This document shows positions 11,501 through 24,200 of a DNA stretch of 64,000 bases, one piece after another (the stretch's first letter is position 1; each line of letters starts with the position of its first letter). The DNA is from Antedon mediterranea. Its lineage: Eukaryota > Echinodermata > Crinoidea > Comatulida > Antedonidae. The DNA lies in the NCBI RefSeq assembly GCF_964355755.1, contig NC_092670.1, forward strand, positions 1,079,001 through 1,143,000, in the 5' to 3' direction. The notes below the pieces were generated by a model. It did no database searches. It saw nothing but the letters and a program-made list of their open reading frames with translations, and was not told the DNA's origin. A program made the position numbers and the translations under genes.

Positions 11501-14448
11501 TAGATGGATAAGTTAGTGGCACAGGACTCATCGTTGTCGAACTTTGTTTCCATGGAATCACGATATCTGCGTTTGAATCCGCTGATTGCAAGGTGTTACC
11601 AGGCATTGATCACGAAGGAGAACAAATGGAGAGAAGGTACGTAATAATCGAATAACTTACTATAACCTGATGAATATAGAAACTTTATAAATTCTCTTTT
11701 GTTTTACAGGTAAACAAGAGGTAAACATTGACGTTCTCTGGTCTTACCTAACTAATATTCAGCGCAATGATTTGATGGAGAATGACGATCCGCGCTACGA
11801 CACGCCTGCTCTTGGACGCGCAATGCAGGTCATGTACGATCCATCATCCGTAGTAAATGACCAGGAAGTCTTCACACCAAGACGTCTAGTGAACCTTATA
11901 GCACACCAGTGTGGACCACTATTTCAAAAACCTGGATTCCAGATAGGCATTGGTAAGTAGGATATGGTAGAAACAATTAGCATATACATTGATGTTTGAT
12001 TGCCTTTTAAAAAATAGACATTAAAGAAAACATTAGTCTCTATTTGACACAAGTTTGAAAATGTTATTTTGTTTGCTTAGGGCTGTATAACGGTTCGGTA
12101 TTTGTAGACCTGAGAAGCGAATTCAAAGTCTGGGTTGAAGAACAACAACTACTGAACGGTGAAACATTGGAGGAGTTCACACAAGACGTGAAAGATCGAA
12201 CTAAAGCAGCGTTAGGTAAAGATTTACAACATTATTATGCGTATTGTAAACGTCATTTCTGTAATAAGGGGAGATTTAGAAATCACGACGGAAACTTTAC
12301 GTCTTACAATTTACTTAATTTGCTTTGAATTGCGCATGCCTAATTTATATGTATAACTTTTCTTTGGTTGTGTTTGTGAAAGTACAAAAAGTATGATGAA
12401 AAGTGTATGCAAGAACACTATAAATATAACCGCCACCTATGTCTAGGTGTTCAAGTTAACACATTTTAAATTTTCAAATTAGTAGTTTTGGATTTATGAA
12501 AAAATTTAAATAAAACTAGTTTGTTTGAGCGAATGACATGTAGTGTGAAACAAACTTGTTTCTACTTGTTTTAGAAAGTCGTGTAATAGACCCAGACGAC
12601 AAGACGACTGTGTGCAAATCTTCAGTCAAGCCAGAAAAACAGTCCATTGACTTTGAGCATACATTCCCAGAATCTTGGTCAGCTTTCACTGGCTCCAGCA
12701 GTTGCAAGTCAACTCTAGATACAGAGTTTTGCAAAACATCTGCGGGACATCGAAAAGAGGAGGTACTTAAAAGCAAACCAAGGACGGCTAATGTGTTTCT
12801 TTACCTTCTTGGTGTAAAAATGTTTATACAGGAATCATATATGAAACTAAATTTAAGCACTACTGTAGTTTAAATTATTGTACGTACTCTATAAATAAAA
12901 AATAGGTTAACTCATGCATTATTTCGTTTAGGTTGAAAGATTGTGGACAGAAATTACACGAAAATATCTTTACCGCAATAGGCAAGATGTGAGAAATGCT
13001 CTGGAAGGTTGTTTTGGCGGCTGCAGTACTTGCGAAGAAGGTAAAACAAAACAAATTAAAAATGTAATTACATTTTGTTGGTCTGGAACAAGATGTTGCC
13101 AACTGAAAGTTGCTAGATTCTAGTACAAATTGCTTAGGTAGCCTATCTCAATGGCTGTTGCTGCTTAATGCTACGTAATTTAATTGTTTGAAGGTTTGCA
13201 TGGCGAAATCAATATGTAAGTACACCACGTATAATAGTTCTAAAAAGTGTTGAGTTTCTTGACGTTTCGAACAATATACTTCGATGGTCCTCATGCTACG
13301 TAGTTCTTATCATACTGACTATGCTCCAAAATGAACATTTCTTTCGTTTGCTTGTCTATAGGCGTTTATTATGATGCCAAAATTGAAAGCTGTAACAACC
13401 TAATTCACTGGATACCATTTTCATTTCTCGAGGAACAAGACAGATCAAACTTCTATGCTCGGGAAAACCAAGAAATGAAAGCATATGCTTGCAAAGAACA
13501 TTGTATCGATACATCTCCAATATTCTCATTAGTCGGTAAGAATCTTCTTGTTTCACGGCAGCTTATCTAGGATTATTACCTAGTGGATCCAGGATGTCGA
13601 AAACAAGCATCCACATAATAACAAAGTTCCTAGAATGTAATGTAAAACATTTCTTTTGCATTAAGAAAGATCTAAAGTTTTTTTTTAAATTGTTATTTAC
13701 CAAATTATAACCACAGAAATTCTGATTTGATTATGGGAAAAAACTTGGACATCTATTGAACATCAACTGACTAGGCCCAACACGTTTTCACCATTTAAAT
13801 AAACACGATACGATATCTAACTGTTATTATTCTATCAATTATTGTTGAAGCTCCATCGCTAGAAGCAGTGTTCCGACCTGACCCAAAGGAGAGTGCCACA
13901 CATGATCTTTACGCTGCAAATGAAAACCCACTGCCCGTCAATGATTTGCTGTACAGACTTTATGCACTTCATTCCAGAGGAACCGTTAAATTCTGGGTCA
14001 AAGACGACGAGGAACTTTTGACTCTAAAAATTCCACTACAGGTAGGCAATGCTAAAATAAAATTCGCAGATCAAAAGATCTTTGAATATGTGATCGGCTA
14101 ATTTTGATGTTGATTACATTCGGCATTGTTTCAAAGAAATCACTTTAACGTTTGCAATTGTTATTATCTTTGTAATTTTTGTACATATTTCAATTAGTAA
14201 CATCACAAAAACAGCGATCGTACGATTATCATCTACATGAATTGTTTTTTCTTAAATTATGATTTCAGGTGTTAATGGTTTACAATAAAGATATTACTGA
14301 TATCGAGATAAATGTTGGAGCGAAAGTCAACGTAAATAGCGTAATTGGAGTAATGAAGAGTCTGATTATGGATTGGTCAAAGTCAAGCTGTGCAGATTAT
14401 TCTAGAGAATATATGCCGCCATTTGTTGTCAATGCCATTTCTGCCTAA
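2508..14448 (+). CDS. Secreted protein with a Hedgehog N-terminal-like domain, 17 exons, ~930 aa
   Basis: Exons: 2508-2574, 4834-5141, 5405-5581, 5808-5967, 6172-6313, 9943-10071, 10268-10350, 10535-10729, 10941-11119, 11504-11636, 11710-11952, 12081-12215, 12575-12762, 12932-13040, 13362-13535, 13851-14041, 14269-14448. Each has AG/GT borders and all phases agree, giving 2793 nt with one stop. Residues 1-22 are a signal peptide (MARDRGYFLLLVIVCSF). Residues ~327-435 resemble the Hedgehog signalling domain: CSDRTMTPRL, then VIIEAWDE, then GSLYYEGRAAKVTL (compare Hedgehog DRLMTQRC, VTEGWDE, SLHYEGRAVDIT). The zinc ligands are replaced (His by Tyr, Asp by Lys, and the second His by Phe in HVFIAV), so metal binding is unlikely. 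No Hint/autoprocessing domain is visible. Residues beyond 440 are cysteine-containing and unrecognised. The start of exon 4 is the weakest junction (poor pyrimidine tract). Confidence 0.82.
2840..4443. mobile_element. Non-autonomous hAT-type DNA transposon in intron 1 of the Hedgehog-like gene
   Basis: The ends are 15-bp inverted repeats, cagtggtggcgccag on the left and ctggcgccacccctg on the right (one mismatch). They are bounded by an exact 8-bp duplication gtcaaatg at 2832-2839 and 4444-4451, the hAT signature. Subterminal regions are rich in alternating C and G runs (cccccgtcgggga). No transposase frame was found. Internally, ~2925-3110 is repeated at ~3227-3480, so the element has grown by a tandem duplication. 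Its right subterminal block (gggggcccttggcgg, then gctcgcttcgctcgc) recurs at ~55770-55830 in the hAT copy near the right end, so the two are related. Confidence 0.87.
4614..4793. repeat. Tandem repeat, ~60-bp unit, 3 copies
   Basis: Three near-identical copies containing actgccaacctcacagggg lie just upstream of exon 2 of the Hedgehog-like gene. The repeat stops about 40 bp before the acceptor. Confidence 0.85.
6774..7575. repeat. C-run minisatellite block duplicated in tandem inside the foldback element
   Basis: A ~395-bp block starting ggttctaggacacctacccc occurs twice, at ~6774-7167 and ~7169-7575. Each copy is built from ~16-20-bp units such as ccggacaactacccc and ccttaggacaactacccc. Each ends in a poly-C tract and a ~110-bp unique stretch (agtagacaaatatataggac and following). 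The translated frames across it are low-complexity artefacts. Confidence 0.85.
7556..7870. repeat. Minisatellite of ggtctcccttttcgtata units
   Basis: About 13 units of ~20-24 bp, differing mainly in the spacer between tcgtata and ggtctccc. The flanking sequence carries gagacc/ggtctc words in the opposite orientation (gaaactagagacccgagacc on the left, ggtctcgggtctctagtttc on the right). The array therefore sits in the loop of an inverted repeat. Confidence 0.85.
8380..8840. repeat. G-run minisatellite, inverted relative to the C-run block
   Basis: Units such as ggggggtaattgtcc and ctaaggggtagttgtcc are the reverse complement of the units at 6774-7435. The two arrays flank the 7556-7870 array as arms of a long imperfect hairpin. 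Closely spaced runs of five or six G on the plus strand (8575-8660) could form G-quadruplexes. Confidence 0.83.
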
Positions 14449-14468
14449 CATTCATCTTATAACAATGT

Positions 14469-14474
14469 AATAAA
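14469..14474 (+). terminator. Polyadenylation signal of the Hedgehog-like gene
   Basis: AATAAA occurs 21 nt after the stop codon; its position fits a very short 3' UTR. Another AATAAA lies near 14694, so the true 3' end may be further downstream. Confidence 0.5.
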
Positions 14475-15228
14475 TGTTTATAATATCCAACCTTTTTATT
14501 TTGCACTTTTAACATTAATCAATGTTGTGCTTTTTACATTTTCTGTTGATTGTTTAGAGCTTAGAGGCGCCCTGCATTTTGCGCTATATAAATTGAACAT
14601 TATTAATATTATTATATGACCATCTACGCAAACTACATATTGCCCATTAATGTTATATACAAGTAAATGATGTGAATGTCCTCACGACGAGACAAATAAA
14701 TATTTAATATGATATATAATTCGACGAAATACTTTGTGTTACTTAGAACGTTAACATATTAAAGTTACAAATATGGTTTTAAGATTATTAGATGCTTGTA
14801 TAAGAAATTATGCTTGTTTCCTTCAAGATAGGCCTACCAGGATTAACAAAATAGTACCAATAAAGGTGTGTCTCCTAGTGGTCGTAGCACATTCAACTTG
14901 CAATTCAAAAAACACATAAACTGTGTTAATTTGTCAATAAACTTTAAATCAAACAAACGAACTTGAACATGTTATTACAACTTATTCAAAGAGGATAATA
15001 AATGTGTAATGTGTACATGGTGTTTGCATTATTTAATATTAATTCTGTCAGGATATTATAATGATAATTTATATTCTTACAAAAAGTGACTAATTGAGTC
15101 ATCAATGCATCCAATCAGTATTCTCGAACACGTTCGTTGTCGGCAGCTTCTTGTACGTTTGATTAATTCTCGCTGGACTTCGAAATTGATCAATGGTGTA
15201 ATTTTTTTCCACTAATTTTTAACACAAG
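14475..15228. other. Intergenic region between the Hedgehog-like and first lectin-EGF genes
   Basis: AT-rich sequence with no supported gene, repeat or transposon ends. It should hold the 3' end of the upstream gene and the promoter of the lectin-EGF gene starting at 15229. Confidence 0.5.
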
Positions 15229-18200
15229 ATGTGTTTTCTAAGAAACTTAGGATGTATACTTACACTTTTGCTAATTTGCCAAAATACAGGTAAGTGTCTG
15301 TATATCTAACAATGTTAAGAGTCATACATTTGAAGAAGATGGATTTGTATACCAGTGACTCAATTACATTTAGACATTTTATAGGTATTTTGGTTTCCTT
15401 CAACAAGAGTCTTTATGATTTGATTTTATGTTCTGACGTCTCTCGGGAAATCAACCCAACAAAATATTTGAAAAAGAAAATGCAGAGAAACTGCCATTGG
15501 TCCGATTGGTTCCATTTTCCATTAAGATGAAACTCTTTGTCCTAATATATCCGAATAAAACAAATGCAAATTTGAATTTGTGTGTTAGTTTGGTAAATGC
15601 CTTTTACCTAAGTTTTAAATAAAACATAATTGGTTAAAGTTATTTTGCACAACATTTCAGGGGTATGTTATTGTCGTGAATGGAACAACTACAGTACCAG
15701 TTGGTATAAGATTTACGATAACAATCAGGTTGATTGGGTAACTGCGCACAGTACATGTCATAGAGAAGGAGGATCATTAGCTTCAGTGACGTCATCTGGT
15801 GAAAATCAATTTGTTGGTTCATTAGGAAATGTTCATAATCTCTGGATCGGATTAAATGACTGGGACCATGAAGGGACGTTCCAGTGGACAAATGGCGACC
15901 CTATAGTAAACTATACAAGTACGTATTATATTTTAACCAATATTTTTAGTCGCATGGAAGCGACTCTATAGTTCACTATGTCGGTCGGTCTGTCGGTCTG
16001 TCGGTCTGTCGGTCTGTTGGTCCGGTATCACTATGCGTTTTATCGCTTTCTGACCTTATCTTGATATCAGTTTAATCTAGCTAAGTCAATTTTTTACAGT
16101 ATATTCCTTATGGCCAGGAATCGATGTGGTTATGTTTTCACGGTGCGCAATAAAAAATTACGCGGTCTACGCACGATTTAACGAAATCACGTTTGTAATC
16201 ATATCTTCACAACCATGAATCACAATTAAATAAAATTTGGTACTCATAAATTTCAGGGCATAAATCATCATATGGCAATACAATTACGTGCGTAGCGCAT
16301 GTAACGCATGCGTACGCGCGCTTAAAATTTACAAAATTTATTTTCGACGAAATAAGAGTACGTTTCAGGCAATTTTAAGCGTTTATAAAATTGCCATGAG
16401 TGCGCAGATTTTTGCGCGCACACTGCGCGTTAAATGTTGTTGCGCACTCTTTTTGCCCGATTTCTGTTTTTTTGACTTACTTTTCAACTCGAAATTACGT
16501 TATACGAGCACGTCAAAAGTGACAGGCTACGCACGTGTAAATTAAAAAAATATAACTGTTTTTAAACATTTCAACATTTTTAAACATGTTCAGTAATTTC
16601 GGTCAGTTGGTAGGTTGGTCGGTTGGTCGGTAAACACTAAGCACGCGACTGCAGCCACCTATATGGCCTTGTTATTTTAAAGGTGACGGGTATGTGGTAT
16701 CCTAGATCGTAAGTATTCTCTTTGTATTTGTTTCTATTTCATAGATTGGGAAAACAAGAGTAACCATAATACGGACGGAGAGGATTGCACCGTAATGCTA
16801 AGTACTGGTGACAACAAATGGTCAATGAAAAATTGCAGCGACAACTACCATTTCGTTTGTGAAAAAGGTACCATTGTTATTAAAAGATATACTGAAAGTT
16901 AATTAATTAATTTAAAACGATAAAGATGAAGAAATCTGTGAGAATGAGAAAAAGTCGCCCCAACCGAGACTCGAACTCGGACCGCCATGCTTGATATGCA
17001 GATGTACTAACCATTAGACCACTGGGGCTTTCATGGTATAGTTCAAACTCGATTGGATAGCGACTCTTTAACATTCTCGGCGTGGTACGGCGGAACAGCA
17101 CTAGTCCTCAGTTGTATGCACGCACACCAGAGATCAAATTGATACGCCCTAATCTTTCAGTATTTTTATTCACAAGGCGGGATCTCCGAAGAGATACTTT
17201 TATATATATAAACACATCAGGCAAAGAACATTAATTCTAAACCGCCCGCGGTGATATACTGAAATTTAATTAATTAATTTGAAACGATAAAGATGAGGAA
17301 ATCTATGAGAATGAGAAAAAGTCGCCCCAACCGAGACACGAACTCGGACCGCCTGCTTGAAATGCAGATGTCCTAACCATTAGACCACTGGGGCTTTCAT
17401 GGTATTGTTCAAACTCGATTGGATAGCGACGCTTTAACATTCTCGGCGTGGTACGGCGGATCGGAACAGCATTAAGGCCGGTGCACACCGAACGCGAAGC
17501 CGCGAAGCGTCATGCGTCACGCGTCATTCGACGGATCGCTTTGAAAGTTGAATTGTCATGCGTCTATTAGTTTTTCTTGTCGGTTCCCACTAAACGCGTC
17601 ACGATGTGCTGATTCGTCGCGATTGCTAGGCCTAGGAGATAGTGGGTTGGCCAATAATACAATGCTACATTTAAAATAATCAGAGAAGATGACTCTGAAG
17701 TATTTCCTATGTAAGTTTAACCAGAGAAGAGTTAAATTAAAATGTAATTTAACTCTTCCCTGGTTACACCAATCACAGTGTTTGGTTTTGGTGGGAAAAT
17801 GTTATCCTTTTCCAAAGCCTGAAATGTGCATGATTGTATGTATATATCACAAGAACAGAAGAAGATGTATCCAATATCAATACAGTTACAAGAATTAAAG
17901 CATTTATTGCATGTTGATTACACGTACATATGTGATCTGCTGACTGTATTTATTAGTGGTGTTACAAATATCTTTCAACAGAGGTTATTATAACCATATA
18001 AAACATTTCATATAAACACGAACTGGGAATCTTCCTGGGTTTGTTACTTTCAAATATAAACTATAGGCCTAATATTAATGTAAAGTTTTCACATTCATTT
18101 TCTAATTATTATTAAATATTATATTATTCATGACAAAACATACAGTTTTTTTCTCATTTGATTAAATGTAATAAATATCCCAAACTCATATTTACACTGT

Positions 18201-21200
18201 ATATTATCTTATGACTTTTTCAAATAAATACACTTATTGAAATAGTGAATCATTGTTTTTAAAGGTATCATTAAATATCAACCATATTTTCTTTTTTACT
18301 ATTCCTGAATACTTTCGCAAAATAATATCAAAATAATAAATTAAAAATGTATCATCCCAAAAAAAAATGAAAATTGAAGAAATATTATTATTGTTAAAAG
18401 TGAATAACTAACCCTAAAGTGTTATACTGTATTACACACAACGAAAATGTTTTAAATATATCTTGTCCAAAAAATGACACTAAACTTAAAGATTTATTGT
18501 CCCATAGAATCATGAAAAATGAAGATTATTAAAATCAAATTTGAATAGGACATTTTGTAGTTTTAACAAAGTTAATCACTTACATAGAAAAAAAAACCCA
18601 ACAAACTTTTGTTTTCACTTATAAAATGAAAAAAATTCCATTAGCTGGCAGCCAATATGACTATTTTTTTAGTATTGGAGTATAACAAAACATATACATA
18701 TATTTCCATGTGTTCTCTATTGCTAAAAAAAGACATTCAGTTCAGCTTTCCTTCTATAACCACTTAATAAATACTAGTTACAGTCCAACTCCTCCTTAAT
18801 CTCTTCCATTTTCTATAAAAAAAATGAAACAAGTATTAAAAAATTGCTATAGTAAGGCATATTGCTCAAATCATTTTTTCTGGCCAATGTATGTCACCAA
18901 CTGACATACACATTTGAAAAAAGTCTATACAAACCTGTGTCAGCCTCATAATTGCCAGTCCACGTTTTTGAGGAGCAATTGCTCTTAATTCCATGGCAAT
19001 ATACTGGCCGCTTAAACTACTAGCTTGGTCATTGGTGGAGTTTGTAACGCTGGTAATAGCCTGAAGGATCCAATTTATCAATGTTCATCTAATTGACCTA
19101 AAAGAAACAAAAACAACAGTATTTATGTATTAATATTACTACTACTACTAGGCCTATCCTAGCCTTACAACACTAAATCAACTAAATATTAGGCCTATAA
19201 ATATTAATTAATAATAATAAGTAGCCTAGGCCTAGGCTAAACCTAGCCTAGCCTAGTACTGTACTCATTTATTTGTAGGCTTAACCTAGGCTAGGCCTGG
19301 CCTAGCCTACTAGGGTATATGTAGCTAGGTAGGCCTAGCTAGGCCCTAGTATGGCCTAAACCTATGTAGGCTAGAAATAGAAGGCTTGCCATCACTTTAC
19401 AAATTGATCTCTGACGCGTTTTAGGTCTAGTTTTTCTGGCATTCTTCTACACAGATGTTTGTCTGAAATTATTGTCTTCATGCATTAATCCTTATGTTTC
19501 TGTCTGTGTATGACTTACTTCCCTTATCGTAAAGACAAGAAGGGTAAGTATTTCCATAAAGACCTCGCTCGTCAGCCACCATTTTTTTGCCGTCGGTGTC
19601 GTCGATGAGAGATATTCCTGACTTCTGATTGGTTGACGAACGCAAACCGCGCTCGCGACGCCTCAAAAAGTTGACCAAGGTTCAACTTTTGAAAATTCGC
19701 GTGCGAAGCCTTCGCTGCTGTCGTTTTCAACGCGTTGAAGTTGAAATTCGACTATCGTACACTGTTCGCTTGTATGTTCACACTGGAAGCGTCCGTCGCC
19801 TGCCGCGTGCGTCACTTTTTAACGCGAAATTCGCGGCTTCGCGTTTGGTGTGCACCGGCCTTTAGTCCTCAATTGTACGCACGCGCACCAGAGTTTATAT
19901 AGCGCCGATAAACAATGATAGTGGCTAACGTGTTGGTTTTCAAAGGGATGTCCCAACACATTTTTGGTGATTTCAACTGCATATGCGCAGAGGGATTCGT
20001 GGTTGAAGGTAAAGAGGGTTCACGCTAGAACACGTTCAAGGAAAAAGTCGGAAAACAAGAAATGGTTAAAAAGTTTTTTTTTATAGATTTTAATAAATGC
20101 ACAAACTCAACGGATGATTGTCAGAATGGCAAAGGTATGGTTCATTTTAGAGTACACTTGTAAGTTGCGATCACGATTTAAAATAATATCTGATTACAAT
20201 ATTGCCAAATGTGTATTGCAGATTCAAGATTCAAGATTCAAGAAATTTTATTTGTCCATAAAAATGGAAATTCACTTTGCTTGGTAGATTAAAACAACAA
20301 TATTGCAACAATTTAAAAAAAACGTGCAGTATAATAACAGATTAAAAATACAAGATAAAAAGTTAAAAATACTGTTAAAAATGTAAAACTATTAAAAATT
20401 GCATTAACGTCTTACATTAGAATTAAAAATATGAATGCTATTTACGACGAAGGATTTTCTAGTTCTACAAAGATTTGCTCTTGGAGGTCGTAGCCTAATG
20501 CCTGATCTATTTAAGTTATAACAGTAATGTAACGGATGAGTGGGGTCTTTCATAATATTGTTTACTTTTTTAGAATACTCTTTTCATAGATAAATGAACA
20601 AGGCGTTAGATCAGCTTTAATAATACGTTGTGCAATTTTACGTGGTCTCTCAATATTTTTCTTATCATTTTCAGTAAAGTTACCATAAAAACATCCAATG
20701 CTAAAAGATAAAATACTTTGAATAATACTTTGATAAAATAGAATTAAAATAGTGTTATCAACTCTAATTTCCTTGAGTTTTCTGAGAAAGTAAAGCCTTT
20801 GAGATGCCTTCTTGGAAATCATGAGAGAGTTTGACTCCCATTTTAATTTGTTGTCAATTATAGTACCTAAGTATTTGTATTGGGTTACTCTTTCAACCTC
20901 AATTTCAATGAATGTGAAAGCTCTGCAAATGTTTGCAAAAATGGGGCCACTTGTTTTAACACATTTGGTGATTACAACTGCACATGCACAGAGGGATTCA
21001 TTGGTAAACGATGTGAAATAGGTAAGGTATGGTTCACGCTAAAACACTCTCTAAGTAAAAGTAGGAAAAACAAGAAATAGTTAAAAAGTATTTTTTTTAT
21101 AGATTTTAATGAATGCACAAACTCAACGGAAGATTGTCAGAATGGCGCCACCTGCGTCAACACACATGGAAACTACACGTGCACGTGCGCTGAGGGTTTC

Positions 21201-24200
21201 ATTGGTCATCTATGTGAATCAGGTAAGGTATGGTTCATTTCAGAGTACACTTGTAAGTATTGCTCATCACGATTTTAAATAATATCTAATTACACTATTG
21301 GATAATTGTGTATTGCAGATTTCAATGAATGTGAAAACTCTACAAATGCTTGCAAAAATGGGGCTACTTGTTCCAACACATTTGGTGATTACAACTGCAC
21401 ATGCGCAGAGGGATTCATTGGTATACGATGTGAATTAGGTAAGGTATGGTTCACGCTAGAACACTTTCTAAGAAAAATTAGGAAAACAAGAAATGGTTAA
21501 AAAGTATTTTTTTTATAGATTTTAATGAATGCACAAACTCATTGGATGATTGTCAGAATGGCGCCACCTGCGTCAACACGCATGGAAACTACACGTGCAC
21601 ATGCGCTGAAGGTTTCATTGGTCATCTATGTGAATCAGGTAAGGTATGGTTCATTTCAGAGTACACTTGTAAGTTGCGATCACGATTTTAAATAATATCT
21701 AATTACAATATTGCCCAATGTGTATTGCAGATTTCAATGAATGTGAAAACTCTACAAATGCTTGCAAAAATGGGGCTACTTGTTCCAACACATTTGGTGA
21801 TTACAACTGCACATGCGCAGAGGGATTCATTGGTAAACGATGTGAATTAGGTAAGGTATGGTTCACGCTAGAACACTTTCTAAGAAAAAGTAGGAAAACA
21901 AGAAATGGTTAAAAAGTTGTTTCTTTTTATAGATTTTAATGAATGCACAAACTCAACGGATGATTGTCAGAATGGCGCCACCTGCGTCAATACACATGGA
22001 AACTACACGTGCATGTGCGCTGAGGGTTTCATTGGTCATCTATGTGAATCAGGTAAGGTATGGTCCATTTCAGAGTACACTTGTAAGTTGCGATCACGAT
22101 TTAAAATAATATCTAATTACACTATTGGATAATTGTGTATTGCAGATTTCAATGAATGTGAAAACTCTACAAATGCTTGCAAAAATGGGGCTACATGTTC
22201 CAACACATTTGGTGATTACAACTGCACATGCGCAGAGGGATTCATTGATAAACGATGTGAATTAGGTAAGGTATGGGTCACGCTAGAATACTTTCTAAGA
22301 AAAAGTAGGAAAACAAGAAATGGTTAAAAAGTTTTTTTTTATAGATTTTAATGAATGCACAAACTCAACGGATGATTGTCAGAATGGCGCCACCTGCGTC
22401 AATACACCTGGAAACTACACGTGCACATGCGCTGAGGGTTTCATTGGTCATCTATGTGAATCAGGTAAGGTATGGTTCATTTCAGAGTAGGCCTACACTT
22501 GTAAGTATTGCTCATCACGATTGTAAATAATATCTAATTATAATATTGCCCAATGTGTATTGCAGATTTCAATGAATGTGAAAACTCTACAAATGCTTGC
22601 AAAAATGGGGCTACTTGTTTCAACACATTTGGTGATTACAACTGCACATGCGCAGAGGGATTCATTGGTATACGATGTGAATTAGGTAAGGTATGGTTCA
22701 CGCTAGAACACTTTCTAAGAAAAAGTAGGAAAATAAGAAATGGTTAAACAAGTTTTTTTTTATATAGATTTTAATGAATGCACAAACTCAACGGATGATT
22801 GTCAGAATGGCGCCACCTGCGTCAATACACCTGGAAACTACACGTGCACGTGCGCTGAGGGTTTCATTGGTCATCTATGTGAATCAGGTAAGGTATGATT
22901 CATTTCAGAGTACACTTGGAAGTATTGCTCATCACGATTTTAAATAATATCTAATTACAATATTGCCCAATGTGTATTGCAGATTTCAATGAATGTGAAA
23001 ACTCTACAAATGGTTGCAAAAATGGGGCTACTTGTTCCAACACATTTGGTGATTATAACTGCACATGCGCAGTGGGATTCATTGGTAAACGATGTGAATT
23101 AGGTAAGGTATGTGTCACGCTAGAACACTTTTTAAGAAAAAGTAGGAAAACAAGAAATGGTTAAAAAGTTTTTTTTCTATAGATTTTAATGAATGCACAA
23201 ACTCAACGGATGATTGTCAGAATGGCGCCACCTGCGTCAATACACCTGGAAACTACACGTGCACGTGCGCTGAGGGTTTCATTGGTCATCTATGTGAATC
23301 AGGTAAGGTATGATTCATTTCAGAGTACACTTGAAAGTATTGCTCATCACGATTTTAAATAATATCTGATTATAATACTGCCCAATGTATATTGCAGATT
23401 TCAATGAATGTGAAAACTCTACAAATGCTTGCAAAAATGGGGCTATTTGTTCCAACACATTTGGTGATTACAACTGCACATGCGCAGAGGGATTCATTGG
23501 TAAACGATGCGAATTAGGTAAGGTATGGTTCACGCTAGAACATTTTTTAAGAAAAAGTAGGAAAACAAGAAATGGTTAAAAAGTTTTTTTTCTATAGATT
23601 TTAATGAATGCACAAACTCAACGGATGATTGTCAGAATGGCGCCACCTGCGTCAATACACCTGGAAACTACACGTGCACGTGCGCTGAGGGTTTCATTGG
23701 TCATCTATGTGAATCAGGTAAGGTATGGTTCATTTCAGAGTGCACTTGAAAGTATTGCTCATCACGATTTTAAATAATATCTAATTACAATATTGCCCAA
23801 TGTGTATTGCAGATTTCAATGAATGTGAAAGCTCTACAAATGCTTGCAAAAATGGGGCTATTTGTTCCAACACATTTGGTGATTACAACTGCACATGCGC
23901 AGAGGGATTCATTGGTAAACGATGTGAATTAGGTAAGGTATGGTTCACGCTAGAACACTTTCTAAGAAAAAGTAGGAAAACAGGAAATGGTTAAAACAGT
24001 TTTTTTTTATATAGATTTTAATGAATGCTCAAACTCAACGGATGATTGTCAGAATGGCGCCACCTGCGTCAATACACATGGAAACTACACGTGCACGTGC
24101 GCTGAGGGTTTCATTGGTCATCTATGTGAATCAGGTAGGTATGGTTCATTTCAGAGTACACTTGTAAGTATTGCTCATCACGATTTTAAATCATCACGAT

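Noticed and set aside
16956-17394. Two functional tRNA genes on the minus strand
   Set aside because: One has a damaged anticodon stem and the other an altered T-loop, and both lie in a duplicated repeat. A tRNA-derived SINE is more likely.
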